This document shows, piece after piece, positions 11,757-24,932 of a DNA stretch of 64,000 nt. The notes under the pieces are model-generated. The model did no database searches. It saw only the letters and a program-made list of their open reading frames with translations, and was not told the origin of the DNA. The stretch is taken from assembly GCA_001466705.2 (NCBI GenBank), contig LATX02000035.1:248001-312000 (forward strand), given 5' to 3'. Made by a program: the position numbers and the translations under genes. The number at the start of each line of letters is the position of its first letter. Within the stretch, counting starts at the first letter, position 1. Source of the DNA: Moniliophthora roreri. Its lineage: Eukaryota > Basidiomycota > Agaricomycetes > Agaricales > Marasmiaceae.

Positions 11757-13697
11757 ATGTCCTCAAGCAAGCGCGACGTCCTGGAGCCTTCGAATAATTC
11801 ACGGGAGGAGTCAGAATTGGCAGGTAGCGAACTAGAGAAGGATCCTGGAGCTAATCCGGAATATGTGCTGGAGGCGTCAGCGAAGAAGGAAGATACAGAG
11901 TTTCCCGATGGAGGGATTCGTGCTTGGTTGGTAGTTTTCGGGGTGAGTATGTATGTGTTGAGGTTTCAGAATCGGTTCGATTGCTAACGATACACAGGCA
12001 ATGTGCAGCACGTTCTCAACGTACGTGATTGTCTTGTTCACCGTCGATATGAACTAACGTTTTTACAGGTTTGGTTTCGTCAATTCATGGGGTGTAAGAA
12101 CTCAAATCGGTAGCTCTGTGGCAGCAACTAAAAGTAAATACATCTCAGACTTTCCAGGCATATTATGAGCAAGTCGTGTTATCAAGTTCTTCGCCTTCAT
12201 CCATGTACGTTTCAGGTGTTATAGTTTTTGCTGGGTCTAACAGCATCATTACAGCGCGTGGATAGGATCAGTGCAATACGCGATTATCTTTCTTCCTGGC
12301 CTCCTCGCTGGACGACTTTTTGATATCGGATACTTTCGTGTCATGATATCATCTTCAAGTGTCTTGATTGTCGTTGCCACTTTCTTGATACCGGAGTGCA
12401 AGGTATACTGGCAGTTCTTACTCTGTCAGGGCTTCGCTATAGGAGTATGTGCCATCTCCGCCGCATTTCGTCGTTCCATTTTCTGATGTAGCAACCATCT
12501 AGCTCGGATGCGGAGGTATATTTTCTGCAACTGTTTCCGTCATGGCACATTGGTTCAAACGACGACGTGGCCTCGCGATGGGATTTGTGACGTCTGGCGC
12601 TGCTATTGGTGGCATATTCTTCCCGGTGGTTATTCGTTCTCTTGTTCAGAACATTGGTTTTCCTTGGTGCATGAGGTTTGTGAGATGTTCTGTCACCTTC
12701 CCGTATTGTTCATACCCATTACATTTATAGAACATTGGGCTTTGTGCTGACGGTCACCCTAGGGCTAGCAAACCTCGTAAGTGGGGGCTGCGACACCAAA
12801 GTCTCCATTGAACTCATTCTCAAGATTTTCTCTAGACATTAAAACGCCGACTTCCTCCTTTGAAAGGTGGTCTGGGAGGGATGTTCCACCGAAGGCTATT
12901 TAGCTCAGTGCCTTACAAGGTTTATTGCCTCGCTGGATTCGTGGCCTGGCTTGGGATGTATACAGGTGCGGTATTAAATCGGTCTCTCCCTCATGCGACA
13001 GTGACTGAACGTCTCTATTAGCCTTGACATTCCTCAATAGCAGTGCCGTTTTCTACGGCGTTTCTCCAGGATTCGCAATCTATCTCACAGCCATCGCTAA
13101 CGCCTCCTCGGGGATAGCTCGTCTGTTAACTGGATACCTTTCTGATCGATTGGGTGAGCGTTGCTCGACGTGACGGTAAACAAGGAAACTCATCAACATT
13201 CACTAGGTTCTTTGAATATCATCATACCCTTCACACTAGTCTCGGCTGTAATGACCTATGCGTGGCCATTTGCGCGAGATGTAGCTTCGTTAGTCGTCGT
13301 CGCCATCATCTACGGGTATGTCTAATCGCTCTCAAACTCGATACCCTGGATGTAAAAGTGACTGGTTCTCTCAAAGCTTTGCTTCAGGCACCTACATCTC
13401 AATACTTATGAACCCGATAATCGCCATGGGAGACGCATCAGATGTGGGACTTCGTGTTGGGGTTGCGAGTACTGTTCTCGGACTGGGTGCCCTCTTAGGC
13501 CCGCCTATAAGTGGTGCAATTGAACGGTCGTCTGGCGGGTTTCCGGCCGTTGGGTATTATGCTGGTACGTGATTCTATGATGCTGGTAAGTGCACAAGAG
13601 CTGAATCATTACAGGGAGTATCATCATTCTTTCGGCTGCTCTGATGATACTGTCGCGTCAGTTACTGCTAGACTGGAAGATAAGGGGACAAGTATGA
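11757..13697 (+). CDS. MFS transporter, monocarboxylate transporter-like (MCT/MCH family)
   Basis: The gene has about nine short introns and encodes roughly 450 residues. A hydrophilic, acidic N-terminus leads into the family signature DGGIRAWLVVFGAM, which is typical of fungal monocarboxylate-permease homologues (Mch family). About twelve hydrophobic segments follow, with the loop motif HWFKRRRGLAMGF between the two halves of the first six helices, and SGIARLLTGYLSDRLG at the start of the second half. The start ATG at 11757 opens the frame that carries the signature. The last exon ends in DWKIRGQV and a stop at 13695-13697. The substrate cannot be told from sequence: yeast relatives include a riboflavin carrier and proteins without known cargo. 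It should sit in the plasma membrane or an organelle membrane. Confidence 0.88.
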
Positions 13698-16553
13698 ATG
13701 GTTTAAGTAATGAGAAGTATGATTACGATGTCTGGATTCGTTGCCTGTACAGGAACATTAATTTGTAACAATGAGATGGTTCTGAACACATGCAATTTTG
13801 CAATAGATACGGAGCTCTTGGGAGCGCTCACTCTTTACCCATTCTCTCGGTGTTGGCGAGAACGTAGAAGACCGAAGCGCCCAAGGCGAGCGCGTGTATT
13901 CACGTGTTCCAAGCGGAGTTTTAAAAATTTTCTGCAGCTATTTATTCGACTGTGCTCGCTCCTTCTCCTCGACCTGGATTATGTGGACAGTCGTCTCGCG
14001 ACGTCGTAGCTGGTGAGTAAATGTTTTTTGTTTCTCTCTAAAGGATGACTTTATTCTCTTCCCCGTCTTACACGACCATGCCGAGGAATAGAGGTTATCT
14101 GTTCGCAACAGATACGCGTTCTACGGAGCGCACAGTGTACTTGCCAGTGCCATTTAGTCTGATTCTTCCTTCTTCGCTCCCATTCTTCAGCTCTACTATA
14201 TCGATTCTAACCACCTCTTTCAGGTCTCTCCCCTTTGTTGTTCGGAAGATTCACAAATACACTACCTCAATGTGAGCATACCTCCCTCTGTCCGCCCTTC
14301 CAGCTACCTTCCACCACAAGATGAAATATTCCGTTACATTCGCAGTTTCCACTCTAGCGTCCATTTAGTACTCCCCCAATGCGGAACATCTATATTCCCC
14401 CTCGACATCGTATGTTGAACCCAATTAGCATGCGCCGAGTGTGGGCCACCTTTTGGTGCGCTGGGTGGGAAGCGGGGGTAGGCGCGATGCGGGCATGAAA
14501 TGTCCTTCCTTTGGATGTCTGAACCTTTGTTCTATTTGTGTTTTTGTATTGGTGTTGTCGAATTTGGTGCTGATTAGTTCTCGCAGATAGGGCTGGGTAA
14601 TTGTTACCTTTATGTTGGATCGGTTCAGTCTATCTAGTGAATATACAGATGAATACAGCCTGCATTACTGGATCTTCATTCGATTGTGACCTGAAAGCCG
14701 TTCCCCACTGCTTCAGCTTCAATGCTCGCGCGCTCATGATAGGAGTGACTCTGACTCCGTCATCGAACCACCCGCTTTCAGTGCAGTGAAACTTTCAGTT
14801 CTTCGACATACCAGCCAACATTTCGTTCAACGTTATGCCCATGTCTATGCCATGCAACGCATGTGATGACGGCTCTTTATATGAGTAAGAGAATACCTGG
14901 AGTCATTGAAGATATGAGAATGGCCATCTCGACTTCAGACTGACCTGGATTTAAGCGGTTGCCAGTGGGCCAAGACCCAAAGCTAATCGGCCCTCCAACC
15001 TATTTGGACGACCTCTTGGGCTGTCTGATCACATGCATGGGTACTACACTGTTTCGCTCGCCGAGTCCATCTCTAGCTTGATAGACGCAGTCGTGGATGC
15101 GCCTGTGGTGGGCTGCTACATTCTTCCACTGCGCTCACCATATGTGTGGGGCTAAGCAGATTGATAAAGGTCCTGGATAGTTGATCCATCGATAACCGCC
15201 AGATCCAAGTCTCCAATACTGTCGAGACGGAAACAGAGATGGATGAAGCTTGGGCTTGAATGACTATAAGTACGCCTCAGGCAAAAGTTCTGGATGTGGT
15301 CTGGTTTGATGAATATCGTTGGCCTTGACACAACAGATCCGCAAATTATCGAGTCCAGGCTGAAACTTGCTTTCCGCTTCTCGTTCCGATGGCACTTATG
15401 AATAGGCTGAGCCAGGGGGAGGCCGCGGCGGGCCGTGGTTCCGGAACACCGGGACGGTTGGTTGGTTGCCCAGCTTAAAAAATTTTCTTGAGCCAATTTT
15501 TTCCCAAACTTTGAACACTTTCTCAGTAACCAAAGGTTCTTTTATGACCACCTTCATAGCAGAAAGACTCAAATTTGCTCCTATATGCCTTTTGGATGCT
15601 GGTCCAGATCAGTTTCCTGCCCACCCATAGTCCTTTGGGCTCACTCACAGGTATTTTAAGAGTTTGTGGTGGTTCAGCTGTATAGGACTGGGAGTTCTCC
15701 ATAATAGAGTTACATTATGCACCTTCTTGAACCAACTTACACCCTGAATACACATATTATCCTTAGATCTTAGCAGATATCAATCCCTAGAGATTTGCAG
15801 TTGCTTGCTTGGGCTCCTGTACCTAGAATATAATGTAGATGAACCTTACAAACAGTTTGAAACATTCTACTGCAGACTTCGGTATATTGTGCTCGCACTT
15901 CGCTGAACCTAGCTAATGTGAAGGGAGAAGAGGACCAGCACTAGTCAGGTGCTTGCTACTTAGCGCTGGTGGTGTCATGTGAACTACCTTCCATATATGG
16001 TAGTCAGTGGTTGGTTGGTTCACCACAATAGTCCTTAAAAAAATTCGACTCCATGTACAAAAAAAAAAATTTCCCTCCCCCCTGTCTGGCATACTCCTGG
16101 CAGGGCAGTCACAGAGTGTGACAGAGGCTACCAGATTTAGGCAGAAAACAAACAGGGCATGCCATCTCAGAGTCACGTGCATGGGGCTAAAAGTCGCCAA
16201 CTTCCAACGCCCTGTACCTCACGTGATCTAACCATCGGATTATCCGCCATCTGACGGATGATAATCCACGGATCACGGATTGTCGAGGACGCGTAATAAT
16301 CAAGCATAAAGGTCCAAAACGTGAAGAATTTTGGACGAATCCTATGAGGGCGGTGCTTGCGAGACAAGTCGAAATGCTGGGAAATGTGGTAGCAGGACTT
16401 GCATAAAAGTGCAACGTATACGTAGAAAGAGCTTCATCAATAAACGCTGCCACAGGGATTGGTCTGACAGAAAAAGAACACGGATTGATTTTTAACGAGT
16501 AACGCGTCCTATACTATACATTGAATGAAAATTTTTTTTTTGTCGCTGATGAA
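13698..16553. other. Long intergenic region with a CpG-free patch
   Basis: No gene is supported across about 2.9 kb. Frames near 14045-14275 and 15152-15496 have no recognisable domain. The part from about 15460 to 15877 contains no CG dinucleotide at all, unlike the surrounding DNA, and looks like a decayed transposon fragment. Short runs of GGTTGGTT and poly-A lie around 16005-16070. Confidence 0.55.
15460..15877. repeat. CpG-free stretch, probable transposon relic
   Basis: Reading base by base I find no CG dinucleotide over about 418 bases, while CG is common on both sides (for example CCGGAACACCGGGACGG just before). No coding frame is conserved. This matches the composition of the larger repeat zone at 35.3-44.8 kb. 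Confidence 0.5.
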
Positions 16554-18119
16554 TTACATCAACCGCACTGGAGAGCCTGGGATTGGCACCCGAATCAGCG
16601 CAAAGGGCTTGACTCTCTTATCCGTCCCATTTTGATACACTGGACTAAGCCAAAGCTGATTCACGGTCATGTAGAGGAACCCGTCATCCGCCACTCTAGT
16701 AAGATGAAGGTGGTACATTACTAGACTATAAAAACGGCTTGACGAGCTGGGACAACTCACGAAAGTGTATCCGGCCACGCAAGCATTGGATCCCTCACAA
16801 ACAGTTCGATTAGCCCCGTTTCTGGGTTGAATGTGTTGATGGAGTTGTGTTCAGGTTGACTGAGGTAGATTAAGCCCGTGCTATCGGTTTCGAAACCGTC
16901 GGCGGCGCCACCCATCTACGCAAATTTGCCTATCAGTTAAACTGTGGTGGAGCTTCAGAAAGGGAATGACCCGACCTGACCGAGGAACTGGACACTCTGT
17001 GCGGCACGTATAAACGCGAACGGGTCATTGGCGGGGTTGACTCGAAGAGGTGCTGTTTCGACTCGATATAGATCCCGACTCGCGATAGGGGTGAAGTAGA
17101 GGAATCGACCGTCGGCTGAGATAGCGAAACCTGTCGTCGAGTCAGTCCAAATGTTACAGGAAGAAATGAGAGCAAAGAGTTTCGCACCATCGATGCCTCC
17201 GCCAGCGACGGTCTCCCAGTGGAACGCAGGGTGTAGTCTTGAAGATTGGTACGTCGGAGTACCGAAGAGAACAGGTAGGAAATGCGAGACTGGGCTGACC
17301 TGCTGAAGTTGGTCGAGGTGTCGCCATGATTCTCCTGTGCCCAGATCGACGACGATGATTCCATGGGCGCCTGAACGAGTTCAAGATCAAGAAGGCTTGC
17401 CAATCTCGCTGCAAGTCAAGTACGCACCACTATCAGCAATATAAGCTATACCCTCTCCTGAAGCCGTCAGGTTGGGCGATAGGTCGAAGCGAATATCGTT
17501 TAGGTAACCCAATGCAGGTAATACATCCTCCGTGAATGTGATGGTCTTGAATGGAGTGGTAGCATTCGCTTCATTATCCAGGTCAAATCCCATCAACTTG
17601 GGTCCGCCTGGTGCAGAAGGCGGATTATCTCCGCCCTCTAAAACTGGTCGACCGGTATCCATGGCCCATAATCGACCTTTTGGATCAAAAACGACAGCTT
17701 GAACGTTGATAAAGTGCGAGGAATCGTTTGAGCCGAATGTCATTCCGGAAAATGAATCGACGAGCCCAGCTGGCGGAGTATTGAAATCAAGAGAGGGGAA
17801 GGGTGTTTCGGATGTTGCATTGACGATTTCCCCAACGGTGAACGGGTTGGTTGATAGGTCGCCTCTAAGTTGGTCATGAGTATGTTAAATAACTTTGAAG
17901 AGTAAGGAAAACTCACCTGTTGAAGTTGACGAACGCTCTGCCTGACTTTCCTACGGTAATTCCGATGGGCGGCTGATCTTCGAATAGGTGTACCACTTCA
18001 ACCGGTGGACCAAAGGTACCGTTGTCGATGAGACCTGGTTTGGTGTCGAGGGGAGCGAAGTCGACAGCGATGGAGACTGATATGCCGAGAAGTTGGAGGA
18101 AGATTTTGCTGGCTTTCAT
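16554..18119 (-). CDS. Secreted major royal jelly/yellow family protein
   Basis: Starts at ATG 18119 with a clear signal peptide (MKASKIFLQLLGISVSIAVD). The mature protein follows the MRJP/yellow fold: an N-terminal strand with GKSGRAFVNFNR, then VQAVVFDPKGRLWAMDTG, the glycine/aspartate blade DIRFDLSP..YIADSG, the central DGFAISADGRFLYFTP, and the C-terminal blade WPDTLSVADDGFLYMTVNQ. It ends in PIPGSPVRLM with the stop at 16554. Several introns of ~50-60 bases interrupt it. In insects the family includes royal jelly proteins and dopachrome-converting yellow proteins; fungal members are secreted beta-propellers of unknown role. A TATA-like CATATAAAGG on the minus strand lies about 45 bases upstream of the start. 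Confidence 0.88.
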
Positions 18120-20376
18120 GGTCGTGTTGGAAAGAAGGTGAGGAATGTGGTCATGAACATCATCATCCTTTATATGGCTTCATGTTATCCAACCGAAGAC
18201 CGCAGAAGCACAGGGGAACCGCGGAGCTGTAGCAAGTGACGACTTTTCTTTGACCCGGAGTGGTAAGATTTGTTCACGGCTGAGGTGTAGTCGGTGTGAA
18301 TGGTTCTTGGTCATGCGTTCGGTCTGGAATTCGGGGATACTGACCGTGGAGGGTTCCGTCTGCAGTAATCAGGTTCAAATTGTGACGGAAAGGCTGGAAA
18401 TAGGAGCAACGTTATTGAGGTCTGACTTCTGGCGTTCCGTCGTTTTGGATCTTCTAGCTGGTGACCAGTTGAACTCGGCTGAACGACCAGGACATGATGC
18501 TCCACTTGTTTCGCTACATTGTCCCTTTGCGAGGAAGATGATGTGATTCGCATAGCGTGCGTAGTAGTCCCAGGATTTATAGGACTCTGGGGCTCATGTG
18601 TTGTTGACCGCGAAGCTGAAATGACTCATCCAGATGTCTGGGAGAACTTTCGTTTGGGACACAAGTACGATGATGTAGGATATGTTCTCGTATTCAATAT
18701 ATTGCTTGAACAATGCATGGCTGAATAAACCGTTAGAGTCGGAAAAACGAGAAATCAGGATGGAAACGTACCTCTATGGATCCTGTACCATTTTCTGCTT
18801 CTCATGGAATCTTTTATCTTTTATTCTCATCTTTCCTCACATGGAGCCTTGGCTTGACAGAATGTGTCTGCGATAGAGGCCAAATGGTCAGGAGAGATGA
18901 TGACAGTTCAGGAGAAGCCGGCGCTTAGCCTGAGCTTGTCCCACTTTGCACTCTGCCTCCATCGTCGTGGTAACCTTCGCGAAATCGATTGCCTTACTGA
19001 CACCCTTTTCCTACTGAATTGAGTAGTCTAGATAACCCAGCTATCGCATGCGTGTTTTATGATTTTCATGCTCCTCAAGTTCCAGTCTCGAATCTAGTAA
19101 GGCATGTGGCATGCTCTGTGAGGCAAATTTCATTTCCTTGTTATGATGTCCTTTTCATACCGAACACTTCCTAGGTTTTGAGCCACTCGATTGCCTCTAT
19201 TGGGTGAAAAACTCAACGTCCACTTTGGGCACCCCAATTTTATCGCCATACCGTCGAAGCTTAAACCATAACGCGCGAGTCGTCGAATCCAAGGGGCCAG
19301 ATTATGGATTCAGGAGGGCAATTTTTACGTTTCTCAGCGTTTCGTGCTCTTTGCCGACAGGTATAGTTCGGCTTGCAGCTTCCCCCGACATCCCCGTCGA
19401 CCACCCGACCACGGCTGTTAGAGGACACGAACGTCTCAAAGCTAGTTTTAGACGAGCCCGCATAAGCTGTGGAACTCCGGTATGTATCCATACTTCATGC
19501 TCGCCTTAATCACGCTGAAATATCGCGAGGCCGCAGTCGATCATCCTTACTTTAGTCCCAACGAGGATTTACGATCAATTAGGGTCATCACAAATACCAC
19601 GACGTTCAGCACCAATCGATGAAGACTGCATCACTAGAAGATGTGCCGGAGAGGAATTTCCCTGCTCAACAGGCTCTAGATGCGCAATATGGACCTTTTT
19701 AGTGGCGAAACGCGTCTGTAGCACAGGCTTTTGCTTTGAACTTTTTGCTTTGAACTTTTGTGTCGTGGTCATGTGTACCCCATAGCGCGCTAGGCTGAAG
19801 TGTCGCTAATACCCATTTCCCGGAAAGTTTGCACTTCGCGTTCTGATTCTCCATCGTCCCCTACTGCTCATGTATCTCCGGATTTATGTTGATGATGAAT
19901 ATCATCTCAAAGTCGAGTTCGGCAATGTCAGTAATTATATAAAATCGCGAAAATTTCCGCAGGTGTGTTCAAAAACCTCAACTGGCGCTTTGTACATTCC
20001 CCTGTTAACCAGTCTTCCTTTCAGGTTGCGCACGGCCGTGTTTGCTGACCGTGGCTGGTTGCTCTCGTCGACTCGATACATGTCCCAACGAATACGTTCA
20101 AGAAGCTGACAACGCGTTAGGATCCCGAGTGAGCATGTAAAACATATATATTAAGGGCTGCTCGGACGTCTGGGCAATCCCTTGGATCAAGGCAGGGGCG
20201 TCGGACGCCTTGAGAGATTCCTGTGAAGCAACTATGGTGATCCTCTTGCCCGGTTTTCCCGCCCGTCGCAATCTTGTAGAATATGTTGCACGAATAGAAT
20301 CAAATCCGTCAAAGGGTATTAATTATTTAAGTCAATTAAATAATAAGGTATCTTTGAGACGATAGGCTGCACAAGT
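18120..20376. other. Intergenic region, 2.3 kb
   Basis: Contains the promoter of the royal-jelly family gene at its left end and the 3' flank of the GPI protein gene at its right end. I see no coding region with a recognisable domain or consistent splicing. Frames at 18250-18546, 19204-19509 and 19575-19772 look like chance. Confidence 0.5.
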
Positions 20377-21081
20377 TTACAGCAGCAGCAGCACCGAAAC
20401 TACAGATGCGCCAATCCCAGTTAAAGTCGCGCCATTTGCAATTGCACCGTTATCACCTCCACCTGATGCATTGCCATTAGCGGCGGAACTCCCAGAAGAT
20501 CCCCCTTTACTGTTGCCGGAGATCGTCTGAGGCTTTACGTCGTACCCGAGCGCTTTACAGCCATCGGTAAAATCTGGAAGGAAAGACAGTAAGTACGTTT
20601 TAAAAAGCGAACAAGATATCAACTTACTGTTCATAAGTTCCTGAGCGTCACTTGCCGAAAAGGAGCTATCATTTGAAGCAGCACAGCTGAGGCAAGAGGA
20701 GAGGTTACTAATGCCGGTGTTTGTGCAGATACAGTCAACGCTCGTGCCACAGCTCTGAAAAATGTGTGTCAGAACCAATCTCTGAGTACTCAGATGAGAG
20801 AGATGCACATACCGATAATTTAGCACAAGTATTTTGACATGCAGAGGGTATAGACGAAGGCAAGTTGCCTAAACCGTTGCCTGTCTGGCGAGCAAACAGA
20901 TTTGAGAGCTCGTTCACGGAACGAGCAGCATTTTCACTAGCATACACAGCAATAGGTCCTATGAAAAAAGGTAAAAACTCGGCTTCAATTTGAAAGGACA
21001 GCAAAATCAGTACTCACCAGTGGACACCAATGCAAGGAGGGTGGAAAGAACTACGGACGAAACAGCGCCAGAGAGCATCAT
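20377..21081 (-). CDS. Small cysteine-rich GPI-anchored secreted protein
   Basis: The model starts at tandem ATGs (21081) and has four exons. The N-terminus is a signal peptide (MMLSGAVSSVVLSTLLALVS). The mature part holds eight cysteines in the order ACQNTC..SC..DCIC..SCLSC..DGC. This spacing is reminiscent of, but not identical to, CFEM domains. A Gly/Ser/Asn-rich stretch follows, then a hydrophobic tail ending in SVVSVLLLL with no charged residues after it, as expected for GPI attachment. The function is not known: such proteins are usually cell-wall surface components or haem/effector-like proteins. The alternative start at the second Met changes nothing. Confidence 0.82.
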
Positions 21082-22630
21082 GCAAGGAAAGAATGTGCTT
21101 AGGACTGGGGGAACTGCAAAGAGTGAACTACTATGTGGGGGGGCGAGGATGAAAGTGCGGTGCTGAGTGGGATGAAACCCCATAGAGGTCTTCTTTTAAC
21201 CCAAAAGATTTCAACTGAATATCAGGAAAGTCGCCTTGCAAGACCTAAGAATTACAACACCTACAAACCTGCAATTTGCCACATTGACAGGAGATAGATT
21301 TGATTATTCGTTTCCGCCAGTACTGATAGACATGAGCGCCCATTCAAAATAGTAGAGGTAGAGGTAGATTGACAGTTCCGATTCAAGAAGCCGACGGCAG
21401 TATCGCAGAGCATTTAGATATGGCAACCTCCAGGCTAGAGAGTAAACATTGAGCCCGAATGTTGACCAACTCGAAGAAACGGTTTTATGTATATTAAACA
21501 GTTGTAGGACAAGTAATAGCCGAAATCTTTTGAGTCAATACTCATCGCTGCACTAAATAATTCATTAACCAACCAATGACAGAGGAAGAATCGTTGAGGC
21601 ACTCAGGCATCGTCAGTATGGAGAGCGCTCTATGAAAGAAAGTATACCAAAATTCTTGGCATTCAGGGATGTGGATACGAGACTAGGAGGTAGCATAGTG
21701 GAAACGACTTGTGGGTAGTGCACCGCCCTGATGATGATACTATTGCTTTGATGCAGAGCTACGGAGATTCGCTGCTGTTTCATGACAGGTGAATTCAAAT
21801 CACACCTTCGGTGGACCAAGGAACTTCCACAACGTATTGCGTACACAGTCCTTAGTATCCCTGAAAAACCGCAGTGAACGCCTGTTCAGTCCCAGGTCAA
21901 GGCAATGAGTATTTTTCCGAGAACGAATGAAATGATGCATAGGTCTTCTGTAACCCGGCACGCGGTTGACAGAAAATTCCTGGATCCGACAAGTATGTAT
22001 TCCATTTTTGCATGAGCCGGTAATGACGCCTTGTGTTGACTCTACACCCCATCGAAAAGAACCTAGGTAGACATAGACCGCGACTCAGGGTGAGTTGCTT
22101 CTAACCGATAGCCTTCTCAATGAGAATCCCAGGTATTCAGATGTTAGCGAGGTGCTGCGACCATCCTGAAGAACTGCCCAATATCTGGAACAAGTTGAAG
22201 AACACAGAAACTCACCTCATAATAGGTCTAAGTTGAACCTCCACAAATCCTCGTCAAGGTACCAAACTGCATCAGTCCTCCTAGCGTCGTTTGGACATCC
22301 TCCCAAGCACTTTGAGTAACTCTCCAAAGTCAATGTGTCGTGATGTCTTCTCCATAATTTGACTTGATGTTCGACAAAGTACCCTGAGGAGTTCTAATCG
22401 GAGACGTTTGGAAATGGGAGCTTGAAATTGAGAATGTTGAGGGCAAGATGACGATAGTCGCTGTTGGAAAGAGCATTACTCACGGGCGCTTAGTACCGTG
22501 CGGATCAGATTTGACATGCTTGATATCAGACCGAAGGTTTTTCTTTCACCGGTAAAGTGCCAAGTTTCTCGGTAAATGTGTAACGTGTAAGTACTGACAA
22601 GTTGGTATGGATTATACAGAAGATCGCATG
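21082..22630. other. Intergenic region between GPI protein and DUF6534 genes
   Basis: No gene is supported. A short tandem (GTAGAG)n occurs near 21350. The region holds the promoter of the GPI protein gene and the 3' end of the DUF6534 transcript. Confidence 0.5.
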
Positions 22631-24115
22631 TCAGACATTACACACAGGCTGCATCTTCCTCTCTCCGAGTTCAGTATGGAGATTATCTCTGGCAGAGTCA
22701 AAAGACCTTCCTCCCGCGAGTGCAGCGTCCGAAGTGGACTCCGTTATCCTAGTTACTGCAACGCTTAACGGTGTGTTAGCATGATGCTTGTGAGAAACCA
22801 TCGATATTCTTGGGAAACGCAAGATCGAGGGTGGCCTGCTGGGTCCGACCGTCTCAAATTGCGGAGGTTGGTGGACAATAGGTCGTGAGCTAGTCGATAG
22901 CCACGACAACGTGCTGTCAACCGATGTCTGCCCAATTTCTCGTCCGTTGAGAATACATATTCGGGCGTTGAGGAGCTGTAGTAACTGATGATCAGAAAAG
23001 ACCAAGATCTCCGGTAGAATAACACACCACCAGTAGACTGTTACTATAAAGCTTAGACAGCATAATCGAAAGAGCGAGGTAGTAGTTGGTATCCTTAATG
23101 GACAGGAAGAGAGCGAGGTCCACCACAGTAAGGGTTGAAGTGATGAGACCTGTCTCGACCGTGAGACGGATGAATTTGACGAGTATGGCGTTGGTAGAAC
23201 GAAAGCCAGTACGGGATGTACTCAAGCAGTAGAACATTGTGATCGTGATAAAGACGTCGCAGGTTGTAGACGACACCAGCCAGACCTGTATGAAAGTAAT
23301 CTCGGATCAGTTCCTTTGAAATGGTATCCGACATGTCTGCAACCGACGAACACTGGGAGGCGTCCCGTTCTTTACTTGGACGTCGGACCAAAACTGGATT
23401 ATCTTGGACTGTACTCCAGTCCATACTCCCGCCGCTACCTGACAGACCGAAAGCTGAGGAGCTTCGTGAATAAACAAATACTGCAAACGATACGAACACC
23501 CACCAGCCCAATAATGATGGGAACATATCTCTGGCAACTGATAATCCAGATTCGCCAGGCAAAGAATAATTGGACAATGCAACTGACTGCATTGAACATG
23601 CGTGTATGAGAAACCGCATTGAAAATAACTGAAACCCCTACTCACCAATACCCGTGACTATGGGTATACTGAACCAAAAAAGCCCAACTTCGTTAAGGAT
23701 ATTCATATTTCCCCATCCGTACCCAAAGTAAAGGAATGCATCGCGGGTAGAGAGCACTGTTTGTAAAAATTCCAGCGCAAAAACCACACTAACGATGATT
23801 TTAGGCAGTGGGAGGTCCTTAGGGAAAGCAAGATAATACAAATCTGATTCAAGGTCGTCAGTAAAGCCATCGGTCAGAAAGCAATGACAACACGCTTACA
23901 CACTTGAACGCTCAAAGCCCCGAACAGCGCCCAATTCAAAAGGTTCCCGAGGAACTGCATCAGAATTCGTCACGATGCCGCTAGAATGACAGGAAGGAAA
24001 CATACGATTGGTCCGGTGCTGCAAAACAATCAGTCAGGTCACAGCATTTGTCCTTTGGAAATCGCGTTACTTACAGCCTAACAATGTCAGGGGGTATTGG
24101 CGGAAGCGAAGACAT
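22631..24115 (-). CDS. DUF6534 seven-helix membrane protein
   Basis: Starts MSSLPPIPPDIVRL at 24115 and is spliced through about seven exons to a stop at 22631. The typical basidiomycete DUF6534 order is present: LTGPI, NLLNWALFGALSVQVYLYY, AFPKD, the helix with LEFLQTVLSTRDAF, then VSCIVQLFFAWRIWIIS, VAAGVWTGVQS, and the conserved core TNAILVKFIRLTVETGLITS followed by SKLYSNSLLVVLNAR. The C-terminal ~100 residues are hydrophilic and low in similarity, as in the family. These proteins are expanded in mushroom fungi and look like seven-transmembrane receptors, but no ligand is known. Exon junctions were chosen to join the conserved blocks; the short middle introns carry small uncertainties. 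Confidence 0.88.
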
Positions 24116-24932
24116 CAGGGTTGCGCATTAGTTTCGATGCGACTATGCCATCCTTATACGCTGCGGAAGCTAGAAGACTCTCGGCTATCCTCGCATTTTT
24201 CACAAGGCAGAGCCCGTAGATTGGCCCCGATGAAGCTGCCACTTTGTGCCGTGTCTTCACTAGTACTCGATGTAAAAGAAAGAACGACTATAATAACCCT
24301 GCCGTCATCACGAGTCACGGAAGAATTGGATTTAAGAAGGCCGGACACGAAGAAGATAACTGAATGAAGGAACTGTGGGTGGGAATATGAAAGCCGTTGG
24401 GAGGATTTTTTGTCGATCCGTGACTAAGAATCCCACTGCTTGCTGACTCTATACTTTAGAAATTTCACAGTGATTTTGAAGTCGCGATCACTTGATTGTT
24501 GCTTGATTGACTCGCGAAAGGTGCCAATATCATAGGTATGATTTTGCTGTTTGTCTGCTAGGAGTGATCAGTGACAACCTCAATCAAATATTTAAAACTT
24601 CAGGCACACCTCGGCGCCCCAGTGATTATTCCTTCTACCTACGTCCTCCTTGTGCATCATCCAAGACACTGATACCCGCAACCTCAACCGACTCCCTGGC
24701 CTGAGAATCCGTGTAGCCGGATTACGAGCCGTGTGAAATAAACAAAAGCGTCCGACAGTCGTTTTCTTGTGGCGGCGCAAATTTGGGGAATGGATGATGG
24801 TTATGGCACAAATTTGCCGCGGCAGTTCGCTCGTACAATTTCGGTATTTAACCTTTGACGCCCCGAGCTCGCAAGGGCGTTCCACGTACATAGACTCGTA
24901 TTTGGTATCGTATCCCTACAATGTGCAGAAAT
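24116..24932. other. Intergenic region between DUF6534 and fucosidase genes
   Basis: Holds the DUF6534 promoter and the fucosidase 3' flank. No other coding evidence. Confidence 0.5.

Noticed and set aside
14045..14275. 76-codon frame rich in Ser/Pro/Phe
   Set aside because: Pyrimidine-rich intergenic DNA; no signal or domain.
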